DNA of 64,000 nt from Haloferax prahovense DSM 18310 (GTDB lineage: Archaea; Halobacteriota; Halobacteria; Halobacteriales; Haloferacaceae): NCBI RefSeq assembly GCF_000336815.1, contig NZ_AOLG01000029.1:99236-163235 (forward strand), written 5' to 3'. Both the position numbers and the translations under genes were made by a program. Shown here one piece after another: positions 55,071-63,793 of this stretch (position 1 is its first letter; each line of letters opens with the position of its first letter). The notes beneath the pieces were generated by a model, which saw only the letters and a program-made list of their open reading frames with translations, was not told the DNA's origin and did not search any database.

Positions 55071-56291
55071 TTACCGCGCGGCTGCGACGGTCTGTGTTTC
55101 GTTTTCGTCGAGGACCTCGACGTAGAGGTCGGCGATGTCCTCGCAGACGTTCTCCCACGTGCACTCGTTCGCGTACGCCTGAATGGCGTCCGCGTCCCAC
55201 GGCCCGCGGAGGGCATCGACGACGGCGTCGGCGAGTTCGTCGTGCGACTCCGGTCCCTCGACGAGGGTGCCGTAGTCGTCGCTCGTGACGACTTCTTCGC
55301 TCCCGCCGTTTTTCGTGGCGACGACGGGCGTCCCGCAGGCCATCGCCTCCAGTTGGACGACGCCGAAGCTCTCGCTGTAGCTCGGGAGGACGAACACGTC
55401 GGCCGCGTTCATCCAGTCGTTGAGCGTCTCCGAGTCGACGTAGCCGAGCAGGTCGGTCCGGTCGTCGATACCGAGTTCGCCCGCGAGGGATTCGAGTTCG
55501 TCGCGCATGCCGCCCTGCCCGCCGATGACGAGCCGCGCCTCCGGTTCGGACGCGTGAACCCGCGTCATCGCTCGCATCAGGTGTTGGAAGCCCTTCCGTG
55601 GTTTCAGCGTCCCGAGCGCGAACACGACGGGCGTGTCGTCGTCGACGCCGAGTCGTTCGCGGGCCGCGGCGGCGGAGACGCGCTCGAACGCGTCGGTGTC
55701 GTAGCCGTTCGGAATGTGGACCACGTCGTCGTTGTAGGCGTCCAGTTTCGAGCGGTCGCGTCGGTTGACGCGAACGAGCCGGTCGGCATCGGTCCACGCC
55801 CGCTTCAGCCGGGCGTTGTCGGAGGTGAGCTGCGTTTCGAACCAGTCTCTGTTGGCGTGGACGGTGAGGACGTACGGGATACCGAATTCCTCCTTCAGGC
55901 GCGCGCCCACGTACCCCGAGGTCCACGTCATGTGGCAGTGAATCAGGTCGAACGAGACGGGGTGGTCCGCCAGTTTCTTGCGGACTTTCCGGGCGTGTTG
56001 CTGTCCGAGGAGGTGCTCGCGCTGCGCGTCGACCGGGAGGTACAAAAGCGGGGTCTCGATGACGTGCACGTTGTCCGGCACGTTCGTCGTGGCGATTTTG
56101 GCGTCTTTTCCGAACCCTTCACCGCCGCTCACGGGGAGGCGAGACGCTACGTCGGCGAACCAGTTGTACCTGACGCAGACGGTGACGGAGTCGAAGTACT
56201 CCGCGAGCACGTCGACCTGCGACTTGACGAAGTGTTTGTAGCCGTGTGAGACGACGAGGAGGTCCTTGTCGGCCAGTCGGTCGTGGTCCAT
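55071..56291 (-). CDS. Family 4 glycosyltransferase
   Basis: 406 residues, GT-B fold. N-terminal acceptor domain (about 1-180) with SHGYKHFVKSQVDVLAEYF. The C-terminal donor domain has VVFALGTLKPRKGFQHLMRAM (about 222-242) and the E-x7-E motif in ESFGVVQLEAMACGTPVVATKNGGSEEV (about 305-332). It probably transfers a sugar from a nucleotide donor during glycan assembly in the cytoplasm. Promoter motif copy 26 bases upstream. Confidence 0.93.
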   Translation of the reverse strand: MDHDRLADKDLLVVSHGYKHFVKSQVDVLAEYFDSVTVCVRYNWFADVASRLPVSGGEGFGKDAKIATTNVPDNVHVIETPLLYLPVDAQREHLLGQQHARKVRKKLADHPVSFDLIHCHMTWTSGYVGARLKEEFGIPYVLTVHANRDWFETQLTSDNARLKRAWTDADRLVRVNRRDRSKLDAYNDDVVHIPNGYDTDAFERVSAAAARERLGVDDDTPVVFALGTLKPRKGFQHLMRAMTRVHASEPEARLVIGGQGGMRDELESLAGELGIDDRTDLLGYVDSETLNDWMNAADVFVLPSYSESFGVVQLEAMACGTPVVATKNGGSEEVVTSDDYGTLVEGPESHDELADAVVDALRGPWDADAIQAYANECTWENVCEDIADLYVEVLDENETQTVAAAR

Positions 56292-56316
56292 GCGTTACCC
56301 GCAGTTGCGTACCGAC

Positions 56317-56345
56317 CCCCATGATTATCGGGTCGGTAAGGTCCG
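56317..56345 (-). promoter_or_regulatory. Glycan-region promoter motif copy
   Basis: Minus strand CCTTACC-GAC-CCGATAATCATG, 26 bases before the GT4 start. Confidence 0.6.
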
Positions 56346-56351
56346 CTCGTC

Positions 56352-57980
56352 TCAGACGGGTGGCAGTTCGGTGTTGTCGACGACGAACCCCTCCGCGCCG
56401 CCGTCGATGTAGCCGCCGTAGAGCACCGAGTCCATGACGACCACGTCGGTCCCCTGCGAGTACAGCTTCATGGCTTGCCGTCCGCCGAGGGACCGCGCGG
56501 TGATGCCGTCGAAGCGCGTCCGGTTGCCCTTGTTGATGAAGGGGTGGTGCGTCGCCTCGTAGGTCCCGCCGACGAACAGGGCGTCGTCCGCGAGAATCTC
56601 GGCGCAGCGACGGTAGCTCTCGCCGGGTTGGTGGACGGTCAGGTTCTCGAACCGGGCGTTCGCGCGCTCGACGCGAATCGCCTCGCGCTGGCCGTCGCCG
56701 GGTGCCGAGCCGGTGATGGTGACGTTCTTGACGAGCACCATCGGGTCCTCCGGGGCGTTTTCGCCCTGGAGGTAGATGGCGAAGTTCGACCCGTGGATGT
56801 CGATGGTCGTGTCGAGGACTTCGAGGCGACCCGCGCCGGGGGTCACCTGAATGCCGCGCGCACAGCCCTCGTCGTCGTTGAGGACGATGCTGCAGTTCTC
56901 GATGACCGAGGTCTGTGCGTCGTCGAGGACGCGAATGGCGTTCTCCGCGGAGCCCGTGACCTCGATGGTGGTGTCTTCGATGCGGAGGTCGGCCCCGTCG
57001 TCGAGGCGGATACCGCGCTGGCTGATGCCGGGGACGAGTTCGTCGATGACGACCGTCGCGCCGCGGATACTGCTGCCGTACCCTTTGAGTCGAATCGACG
57101 AGACGGTGCTGTTCTTGTACGTCCCGCCCTCCACGTGGACGACGCCTTTCGACCCCGAGACGTACAGCCCGTTGTCCGGGAACCGACCGAGTTCGCAGTC
57201 GACGAAGCGGAGCGTCCCCGCGCTGTTCGGGTCGATGAGTATCCCGGTTGGGCCGAGGTTGATGTCGCCGATGGTGTCTTCGGTGAACGCCGCGCCGTCG
57301 GGCGCGCTGAACCGCTCGACGGTCCCGGTCCCGTTGGCGGTGGTCACGCTGAACAGCGCCGGACCGAGGGTCCCGGTGTCGTGTTCGCCCGCGATAGTGA
57401 TGTCGCGGACTTCGAGCCCGTCCGTGACGTAGGCCTCGACGGCCCGAATCCCGGTCTGCGGGGCGGTGAAATCGAACGTGAACCCCTCGAAGAGGAGGTC
57501 CTTGCCGGGGGCGTAGATGACGCCGAGCCGGAAGAATCGGGCCGCACCGGTAAACTCGCCTTCGGTGACGACGTTGCTGTCGATGGCGTCGATTCGGCCG
57601 TGCGTGAGCGTCGCGTTCGGCCCGTAGAACCCGAGGTTCTCGAACCCGGTCTTTCGGAGTTGCCTGTGCATCAGGTATCGCCCCTCCGGGAAGACGAGGA
57701 GCGTGTCGTCCGCGACGTGCCGCGAGAGCACGTCGTCGATGGGTTCGATGCCCTTCGGGTCGGCCCCCGCATCGACGACGTTGACGACGTTCGAGAACCG
57801 GTCGAGGTACGCCTGCGGAACGTCGACGCTCATCGCGTTCGCCTCGACGCTGTTGACGGGGTGCGACAGGTAGCTTCCGACCGCGAGGGTGCCGACGGCT
57901 CCGAGGAGATACGAGCGCCGCGTGAGCTTCGGGCCGCGGGAGTCATTGGCGTCGGTGTCGTCAGATTGCGTGAATCTCAT
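56352..57980 (-). CDS. Tat-exported right-handed beta-helix protein
   Basis: 542 residues with a Tat signal (KLTRRSYLLGAVGTLAVGSYL). The body is a parallel beta-helix of the pectin-lyase type: a first turn with VVNVVDAGADPKG and DDTLLVFPEGRYLM is typical of polysaccharide-acting beta-helices, followed by many short coils with N-x-T/S. It may be a surface glycan lyase, epimerase or binding protein; no catalytic residues could be assigned. It is a clear paralogue of the protein at 60026-61543. Confidence 0.82.
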   Translation of the reverse strand: MRFTQSDDTDANDSRGPKLTRRSYLLGAVGTLAVGSYLSHPVNSVEANAMSVDVPQAYLDRFSNVVNVVDAGADPKGIEPIDDVLSRHVADDTLLVFPEGRYLMHRQLRKTGFENLGFYGPNATLTHGRIDAIDSNVVTEGEFTGAARFFRLGVIYAPGKDLLFEGFTFDFTAPQTGIRAVEAYVTDGLEVRDITIAGEHDTGTLGPALFSVTTANGTGTVERFSAPDGAAFTEDTIGDINLGPTGILIDPNSAGTLRFVDCELGRFPDNGLYVSGSKGVVHVEGGTYKNSTVSSIRLKGYGSSIRGATVVIDELVPGISQRGIRLDDGADLRIEDTTIEVTGSAENAIRVLDDAQTSVIENCSIVLNDDEGCARGIQVTPGAGRLEVLDTTIDIHGSNFAIYLQGENAPEDPMVLVKNVTITGSAPGDGQREAIRVERANARFENLTVHQPGESYRRCAEILADDALFVGGTYEATHHPFINKGNRTRFDGITARSLGGRQAMKLYSQGTDVVVMDSVLYGGYIDGGAEGFVVDNTELPPV

Positions 57981-58085
57981 ACAACCGAGAACGTCGTATA
58001 CTCACGAACGTTCCCGGCTTCACATGTTCAGTCTTTAAGTATGCCTGCGAGTTTCGGCGGCCTACGGCCCCCGATTCGACTCGGG

Positions 58086-59114
58086 TTACTCGCTCGGAAC
58101 CTCGGTCTCGTAGGTGTCGTCGTCGACCCGAATCTCGAGCGCTTCGTTGTCGTCGTGGTCGAGGACCGTGCCGAAAAGCAGGAACGTGATACCGAAGAGG
58201 AGGCCGATCGCCCAACTGCCGAGGCTGGGTGAGTCGCCGTCGCCGCCACCCGTCAGCCCCGAGCCGATGAGGCCGATTGCCGCGACGCCCGCGATGACGG
58301 TTCCGAGGTAGTAGAACGCCGCGAGCGGGTGGAAGTCCCGGAGCATGTACTTGTTTTTCAGCCGCCAGAAGTAGTTCCGGAGCAGCATGCCCGAGACGCG
58401 GGGGACGTACTCGCCGTAGTTGATGTGGCTCTTCCAGTCGTCGTCGTACAGGTACTCCGCGGAGCAGGCGATGTCCGCGACGCGGAGGTTCTCGGCGTTG
58501 AGTTTGACGAGCAGGTCGTTGCAGTAGCCGTAGTACTCGTACATGTTCTCGATGTCGGCCTGCCGAAGCGCCTCGTGGGAAATCGCGGTGTAGCCGTTCT
58601 GCGGGTCCATCGTTTTCCAGTAGCCGCTGGCGAACTTCGTCAGGTACGAGAGGATGGAGTTGCCGACGAGTCGATAGCCCGGCATGGCGTCGAGGTCCGA
58701 CTGCTCCATGAACCGGTTGCCCTTCGCGTAGTCGGCGTCGCCCTCCGCGATGGGGTCGAGGTACTTCGCCAGCTCGTTGGGGTTCATCTGCCCGTCGCCG
58801 CCGAGGACGGCCGTGATGTCGACTTCGTCTTCCAGCGCGTGGAGGTAGCCCGTCTTGAGCGCGCCGCCGACCCCGCGGTTCTCCTCGTGTTGAATCGGGA
58901 CGACCACGTCGTCGTACGCCGTCGCTTCGGGGGTGTGATCCTCGTTGAACGCGTCGGCGTGCGTCACGATTTCGTCCCACGTCCCGTCTGTCGACCCGTC
59001 GTCGACGACGTAGGCTAGGTCGACGAACGAGGGGAGGGTGTCGATGACGTCCCCGACGTAGCCCGCTTCGTTGTAGGCCGGCACGACGACGGCGATTGAG
59101 TTGTCTTTGTACAT
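58086..59114 (-). CDS. Dolichyl-phosphate-sugar synthase-like GT2 with two helices
   Basis: 342 residues from MYKDNSIAVVVPAYNEAGYV. The GT2 domain shows YVVDDGSTDGTWDEI, GVGGALKTGYLHAL and the DxD-type AVLGGDGQMNPNEL (about 91-104). Two hydrophobic segments near the C terminus (about 250-315) anchor it to the membrane. Such proteins load sugars such as glucose or mannose onto dolichyl phosphate for use by membrane glycosyltransferases. Confidence 0.9.
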   Translation of the reverse strand: MYKDNSIAVVVPAYNEAGYVGDVIDTLPSFVDLAYVVDDGSTDGTWDEIVTHADAFNEDHTPEATAYDDVVVPIQHEENRGVGGALKTGYLHALEDEVDITAVLGGDGQMNPNELAKYLDPIAEGDADYAKGNRFMEQSDLDAMPGYRLVGNSILSYLTKFASGYWKTMDPQNGYTAISHEALRQADIENMYEYYGYCNDLLVKLNAENLRVADIACSAEYLYDDDWKSHINYGEYVPRVSGMLLRNYFWRLKNKYMLRDFHPLAAFYYLGTVIAGVAAIGLIGSGLTGGGDGDSPSLGSWAIGLLFGITFLLFGTVLDHDDNEALEIRVDDDTYETEVPSE

Positions 59115-59151
59115 TGTAGTCGGAGTCCTACCGAACTGTGGACGTTTCGGT

Positions 59152-59180
59152 GTCGTTATTATGGGCATCGTAGTTGCTCA
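59152..59180 (-). promoter_or_regulatory. Glycan-region promoter motif copy (weak upstream half)
   Basis: Minus strand CTACGATG-CCCATAATAACG, about 38 bases before the GT2 start, divergent from the copy at 59228-59253. Confidence 0.45.
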
Positions 59181-59227
59181 CAACCCGTCGACAGGTACGG
59201 GAGCGAACCCGCGGAGACGCGGTCACA

Positions 59228-59253
59228 GACGCTTATCATCCGCATAATAACCC
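59228..59253 (+). promoter_or_regulatory. Glycan-region promoter motif copy
   Basis: GACGCTTATC-ATC-CGCATAATAAC, 25 bases before the ATG of the Bat-type regulator. Confidence 0.65.
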
Positions 59254-59277
59254 GTACCGATTATCGAACAACAGGCG

Positions 59278-59949
59278 ATGCACGAGGACCGAAGGGGCGA
59301 CGACGCTCGACCGATATACTTGGAGATAACGCTCGAGGACCCGAGGCTGATTCTCTCGTCGTTCGTCACGGGACACCGGGGGCCGGTCGAACTCGAATTC
59401 CAACCGACCGAGGGCTTCGGCTGGGACTGCGCGTTCGTCGTCGTCGAACGGGGGCCCGTCGATTCGGTCGCGGCGTCGCTCGTCGTCGACCCGACCGTGA
59501 TCGAGGCGGACTTCCTCGGTTCCGTCGGCTCCGACCACCGGTTTCGCGTCCTCTTCGGGAGCGGCGTTCGCCTGATTCCCCCGTCCTCGACGGAGATGGG
59601 CGTTCGGGTCATCTCCGTTCGACACGAGGACGGCAGGTGGTCCATCCAGATGCACCTCCCCGCTCACTCGACGCTGCACCGCGTCCAAGAACACTACCAC
59701 GACAACGACATCTCCTTCCGGGTAAAGCGCCTCCACGTCGCCCGCGACACCGACGTGGGCTCCGAGACGGCGCTCCTCCCGGGACAGCGCGAGGCGCTTC
59801 TCGTCGCCCACGAACACGGCTATTTCGAGGTTCCGCGGCGGTCCTCGCAGGGCGAACTCGCAGCCATCCTCGGCATCTCCAAGTCGGGGGTCTCACAGCG
59901 GATTCGTCGGGCCATCTCGCGACTCATCGAGGCGACGCTGTCGCCGTGA
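59278..59949 (+). CDS. Bat-type HTH transcription regulator (HTH_10), paralogue
   Basis: 223 residues. The N-terminal part is a beta-rich sensing domain (YLEITLEDPRLILSSFV). The C-terminal LLPGQREALLVAHEHGYFEVPRRSSQGELAAILGISKSGVSQRIRRAISRLIEA (about 164-217) is the HTH_10 domain, closely matching that of the protein at 37472-38140. Both genes carry the shared promoter element. Candidate regulator of the glycan region. Confidence 0.87.
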   Translation: MHEDRRGDDARPIYLEITLEDPRLILSSFVTGHRGPVELEFQPTEGFGWDCAFVVVERGPVDSVAASLVVDPTVIEADFLGSVGSDHRFRVLFGSGVRLIPPSSTEMGVRVISVRHEDGRWSIQMHLPAHSTLHRVQEHYHDNDISFRVKRLHVARDTDVGSETALLPGQREALLVAHEHGYFEVPRRSSQGELAAILGISKSGVSQRIRRAISRLIEATLSP

Positions 59950-60025
59950 CTCCGTCCGGGCGAGCGGTGAGAAGGTAGCCGCGCCCGCCGCGACGCAGAG
60001 TCGACTCGGGACCGACCGTCGCGGC

Positions 60026-61543
60026 TCAGAACCAGTTTCCGTCGTACGCGACGTCGACGTCGCCGTACTCCCAGACGCCGTTGTGAATCACCGACTCGAC
60101 GACGTCGACGCCAGTCGAGCCGTCGATGACTTTCATTCCCTCGTAGTTGTCGTGCGATTCGGAGGTGATGCCGCGGAACGTCGTCCCGTCGGCGTCGTTG
60201 ACCAGCGGAATGTGGCTCGTGTCGTAGTCACCCCAGATGAACGTGCTACCGTCGCCGAGTACCTTGACCGCGCGCCGATAGTCGCCGCCGGTCTGCTCGA
60301 CGTCGAAGCGGTCGAGCGTGCAGTTCCCCCGTTCGAGCCGGACCGCGTGCCGACCGCTCGACCCGTCGCCGGAGCCGCCGACGCTCGACTTGAGAACGTA
60401 GACTGGGTCCGCGTCGGCGCTGCTCGGTCCCCCCACGACGAGCGCCTGGCCGCTGGTGTTGAACTCGATGTCGGTGTTGATGATATCGATTCTCCCGGCC
60501 CCCGGCGAGACGGTGACCGCTTTCGTCGGCACGTCTCCGTTGACGATGACGCTCGAGTTCTGAATCCGCGCCCACTCGACGTCGTTCTGGACGCTGATGG
60601 CGCGCCCGTTCGGCTCGTCGATTCGAACGACGGTGTCGTCTATCCAGTTGTACGCGCCGCCGTCGAGTCGGATGCCCCGCTGGTTCGTGTCGTCGGTGCG
60701 GCGGTCGTCCACGATGACGGTCGCGCCGTGAATCGAGCTGTAATCGCCCGAGAGCCGGATGTTGGCGATGTTGCTGTTCTTGAACACGCCCCCGTCGACG
60801 ACGACGCGACCGCCCTCGGTCGAACAGTAGAGGCCGTTGTCGGGCCAGGCGCCGACCTCGCAGTCGCGCACCCAGAGCTTACCGTCGTGGTACGGCGACA
60901 CGATGATGCCCGTGGGCCCCACGTCGATGTCGCCCGGCGTGTTGTCCGAGAACTCGCCGCCGTCGGGAATCCTGATATTCTGGACGGTGCCGATACCCGA
61001 CGCGTCGGTGACGTCGAACGCGAACGGGCCGTACTTCCCGCTGTCGTGCTGGCCGACGACGGAGAGGTCCCGCGCGAGGAGGTCGTCTCTGACCTGCGCT
61101 TGGACGACGCGAAGCCCCGTGTCGTCGGCGGTGAAGTCGAACTCGAAGCCCTCGACGACGAGGTCCTCTCCCGGTTGCTCGAACGTCCCCAACTTGAACA
61201 GCCACCTGCCGTCGTAGTCGGCGGCCGGGACGATAGTCGCGTTATCCCCCCGAAGTTCGAACCCCCGAAAATCGACGTGACGGAACGCGTCGTCCATGAG
61301 ATACTCGCCGTCCGGGAAATACAGAACCGTGCCGTCGTCGCACTGAATGTCGTCTAAGACTGGGTTGATGGACTCCCCGCCGGTCGGGTCGGCCCCCTCG
61401 TCGACGACGTTGTACCAGTCGTCGTCGCCGTCGGCTGATGCCGTCCCGGCGAACGAAACGGCAGCGGCCGCCCCACCGATGCCCTTCAGTACCTGTCTCC
61501 GAGAGACTGTCCTCCTGCGCTCTTCTGCGCGTTGATTCCGCAT
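60026..61543 (-). CDS. Tat-exported right-handed beta-helix protein, paralogue
   Basis: 505 residues with a Tat signal (TVSRRQVLKGIGGAAAAVSF). The body shares the layout and many segments with the protein at 56352-57980: VVDEGADPTGGES, LVVEGFEFDFTADDTGLRVVQA, GDIDVGPTGIIVSP, PDNGLYCS, then QRGIRLDGGAYNWIDDT. A pectin-lyase-like fold acting on or binding a surface glycan is likely; catalytic residues are not evident. The two paralogues flank the regulator and GT2 genes. Confidence 0.82.
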   Translation of the reverse strand: MRNQRAEERRRTVSRRQVLKGIGGAAAAVSFAGTASADGDDDWYNVVDEGADPTGGESINPVLDDIQCDDGTVLYFPDGEYLMDDAFRHVDFRGFELRGDNATIVPAADYDGRWLFKLGTFEQPGEDLVVEGFEFDFTADDTGLRVVQAQVRDDLLARDLSVVGQHDSGKYGPFAFDVTDASGIGTVQNIRIPDGGEFSDNTPGDIDVGPTGIIVSPYHDGKLWVRDCEVGAWPDNGLYCSTEGGRVVVDGGVFKNSNIANIRLSGDYSSIHGATVIVDDRRTDDTNQRGIRLDGGAYNWIDDTVVRIDEPNGRAISVQNDVEWARIQNSSVIVNGDVPTKAVTVSPGAGRIDIINTDIEFNTSGQALVVGGPSSADADPVYVLKSSVGGSGDGSSGRHAVRLERGNCTLDRFDVEQTGGDYRRAVKVLGDGSTFIWGDYDTSHIPLVNDADGTTFRGITSESHDNYEGMKVIDGSTGVDVVESVIHNGVWEYGDVDVAYDGNWF

Positions 61544-61703
61544 CGAGAGAACGTCTCTGCCTCTGTGTAATGAGTATTTTTAGCGTTTATCGTATTATTC
61601 AAACAGAATGTCTATTTCCGGCGTTGATTAGGGATGCAACTGTCCCTCAGGGTTGCTTTTGTCAAATTATATTCTCGTCAGCCGTTACAAGACGGGCCGC
61701 GAA

Positions 61704-62273
61704 TCAGCGGCGCAGGTCGGCGGCGCGGCGGGCCCACCGAAGCCCCGGCGTTCCGTCGAGCACCCACAGCAGGACGACCGCCCCGAAGACGGCCGCGTAA
61801 CCGACGACGAGCCCCGTGTTCTCGGGGCGCAGCAGCTGATAGAGGAACGTCTGAAAGTACTCCGCGAACCGCTGGACGAAGCCGAGGTCGTTCGAGTACG
61901 GCTCCCGCGGCGCGAGCGGCCAGAGCACCCGCCCGACGTTCGGCCCGTTCGCCCGGAGCGCGAGCACGTCGCCGACGAGGTGCGACCCGTACCCGGCGAC
62001 CGCGGCGACCGCGAGCTTCGCCCTGTTCCGCGTCCAGAGCGCCCCCGCGAGGAGTCCGACGAGCGGTGCGCCGACGAGGAGCGAGTGCGCCGGGCCGTAC
62101 CCCGTCGCGACCACGCCGAGCGTCCACGAGAGCGGCTTGTCCACGAGGTCGGGAACCTGCGTCATCAGCGCGAGGGTGACGCCGGCCGCGTCACCGATAG
62201 GCGGGCCCCACGCGGCGCGGTTCGCGAGGGAGTACAGCACGTAGCCGAAGACGAGATGCTCCCACGGCCACAT
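61704..62273 (-). CDS. Membrane-bound metal-dependent hydrolase (YdjM-like)
   Basis: 189 residues with four to five hydrophobic segments. MWPWEHLVFGYVLYSLANR at the N terminus, YGPAHSLLVGAPLVGLL (about 79-95) and YGSHLVGDVL (about 115-124) carry the histidine pattern of the YdjM/DUF457 family. Its start overlaps the stop of the DUF1616 gene (TGATG), so the two are cotranslated. Function unknown. Confidence 0.8.
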   Translation of the reverse strand: MWPWEHLVFGYVLYSLANRAAWGPPIGDAAGVTLALMTQVPDLVDKPLSWTLGVVATGYGPAHSLLVGAPLVGLLAGALWTRNRAKLAVAAVAGYGSHLVGDVLALRANGPNVGRVLWPLAPREPYSNDLGFVQRFAEYFQTFLYQLLRPENTGLVVGYAAVFGAVVLLWVLDGTPGLRWARRAADLRR

Positions 62274-63358
62274 CAGGCCGCGGCCCCCCTAATCGAATCC
62301 GGCCGACCGAGTTGCGCGGCGTCGCCGCCGCCGTCGCCGACCGAAACGACCAGTTGGACGGTCCGATACGAGTTCTCGCGGTTCGCATCCTCGGGAGCGT
62401 CACCTTTGTAGACGTGATAGACGAGTCGGAGCGACTCGCCGGACATCGTCGGTCGAACGTCCTGTTGGACGTAGGCGGTCTCGTTGTCCCCGACCGACGC
62501 TCGCGTTCGGTCGAGTTCGCGTTCTTCGACCACTCGCGTCCCGTTCGGCGTCCTGTCGAGCCGCTGCAGCTCCGTGACGACCGTGTACGTCGTCGACTCG
62601 TGTTCGTGGTTCTCCAGCGCCAGCGTCACCGGGACCGGCTCCCCCCGACTGAGCTGCTGGGGGTAGCCGCTGGCCTCGTAGTCCGACCCGTTTTGGGTCA
62701 CGAGGTACGCTTCGGTGAAGTCCGACTCGGGAGCCTGCGTCTCGACCATCGCGAACCCGACGCTGCTGAGGAACGCGACGACGCTCACGACCACGAGGAG
62801 GTTGACGGCGAGCGAGACGGGCGAACTCCGCGATTCGGAGGACAGCGGGGACGTGACCGCTCCGGCGGTCGACGCCACGCTCCCGAGGACGGTACTGAGC
62901 GGCGGGGCTCCGGCCCGCGCGTCCGGGGGCAGCAGCATGCGCCGGGCGACGGCGACCGCGGTGAACAATATCGTCACGCCGAACACGCCGAGCGCGACGA
63001 TGCTCGCGTCGAACCCCTGTCCGACGAGGTTGGTGACGAGCGCGACCCCGGCGACGAGCGCGAGGCTCAACGCCGCCGAGAGGACCAGTCGAACGGAGTA
63101 GAGCAGTCCGGCGGTGTGACGCGTCGGTCGCGTCAGCGCCGACTCGTCGCTCATGGTGTCGGACTCGACGTCCGACCGCCGTTCCGGGAACACCGCGGCG
63201 AGGAGCGCGTATCCCGGGTACAGGACGATGAGCGGCACGACGAACAGGCTCCGGACGACGGACCCGGAGAGACCGAGCATGACCACCGCGAGCGCGGCGA
63301 TAGACCCCGCGACGACGAGGAGTACGTCGAGTGTCCAGCGACGGGTAGACGACTTCAT
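62273..63358 (-). CDS. DUF1616 membrane protein
   Basis: 361 residues from MKSSTRRWTLDVLLVVAG, chosen because the longer frame upstream is noncoding. Four to five transmembrane segments in the first 240 residues, with PLIVLYPGYALLAAVFPERR (about 44-63) characteristic of DUF1616. An extracellular C-terminal domain of about 110 residues (ESDFTEAYLVTQNG, then EPVPVTLALENHEHESTTYTVVTEL) resembles CARDB/Ig folds. DUF1616 proteins often occur in haloarchaeal glycan gene clusters. A variant promoter motif lies 70 bases upstream. Confidence 0.85.
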   Translation of the reverse strand: MKSSTRRWTLDVLLVVAGSIAALAVVMLGLSGSVVRSLFVVPLIVLYPGYALLAAVFPERRSDVESDTMSDESALTRPTRHTAGLLYSVRLVLSAALSLALVAGVALVTNLVGQGFDASIVALGVFGVTILFTAVAVARRMLLPPDARAGAPPLSTVLGSVASTAGAVTSPLSSESRSSPVSLAVNLLVVVSVVAFLSSVGFAMVETQAPESDFTEAYLVTQNGSDYEASGYPQQLSRGEPVPVTLALENHEHESTTYTVVTELQRLDRTPNGTRVVEERELDRTRASVGDNETAYVQQDVRPTMSGESLRLVYHVYKGDAPEDANRENSYRTVQLVVSVGDGGGDAAQLGRPDSIRGAAA

Positions 63359-63425
63359 CACTCGCGCCTTGACAGTCCGTGTTGAAAAATGGCTGCGACC
63401 GTTCACGCTCGAAATCGGGAGAAAG

Positions 63426-63450
63426 AGCGTCTTAGCGGTCTGATAAGGGG
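63426..63450 (-). promoter_or_regulatory. Dyad-like promoter motif copy
   Basis: CTTAGC-GGT-CTGATAAG on the plus strand, CTTATC-AGA-CCGCTAAG on the minus. The hexamer appears in both orientations, so the site is nearly symmetric. About 70 bases before the DUF1616 start. Confidence 0.45.
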
Positions 63451-63578
63451 GAATGGTTGACTGCGTCGACGGCGGCGCTCCGGGGGTAACGCTCCGAAAA
63501 ATCGAGGAATTCCGACGCCGGTTGGTGAGCGTTCGCACGGCCGGAACGACTCGTTTCCCGCCGTCTCGGGGCGTCTGC

Positions 63579-63605
63579 GGGCTTATCGTCCCGATAATAA
63601 TGGCC
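63579..63605 (+). promoter_or_regulatory. Glycan-region promoter motif copy
   Basis: GGGCTTATC-GTC-CCGATAATAATG, about 60 bases before the small exported-peptide ORF. One of the best matches. Confidence 0.65.
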
Positions 63606-63664
63606 GCTTCGCGTGACCTCCGTTTCGAATCGCGGGCCACGACGGTCCGCGGCGTGACCAACAC

Positions 63665-63793
63665 ATGCGCACCAAAACCAAACTCCTCGCGGCGCTCGTC
63701 GCACTGTTCGTGCTCGCAACCACCCTCCGGTCGGACGGCGACGGGTCGCCTTCCGGCGATGACGAGACGACCGCCGATTCGGCTCAGACATGA
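63665..63793 (+). CDS. Small single-helix protein, 42 aa
   Basis: MRTKTKLLAALVALFVLATT opens with basic residues and a hydrophobic helix, followed by an acidic tail, like a short signal-anchor peptide. Its stop overlaps the next start (ATGA), and it lies downstream of a strong promoter motif copy; both argue that it is real. Function unknown. Confidence 0.55.
   Translation: MRTKTKLLAALVALFVLATTLRSDGDGSPSGDDETTADSAQT

Larger units (their letters stand above)
63359..63664. other. Divergent promoter region with two motif copies
   Basis: About 305 bases between the divergent DUF1616 and small-ORF starts. It holds the motif copies at 63426-63450 and 63579-63605 and no gene. Confidence 0.55.
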
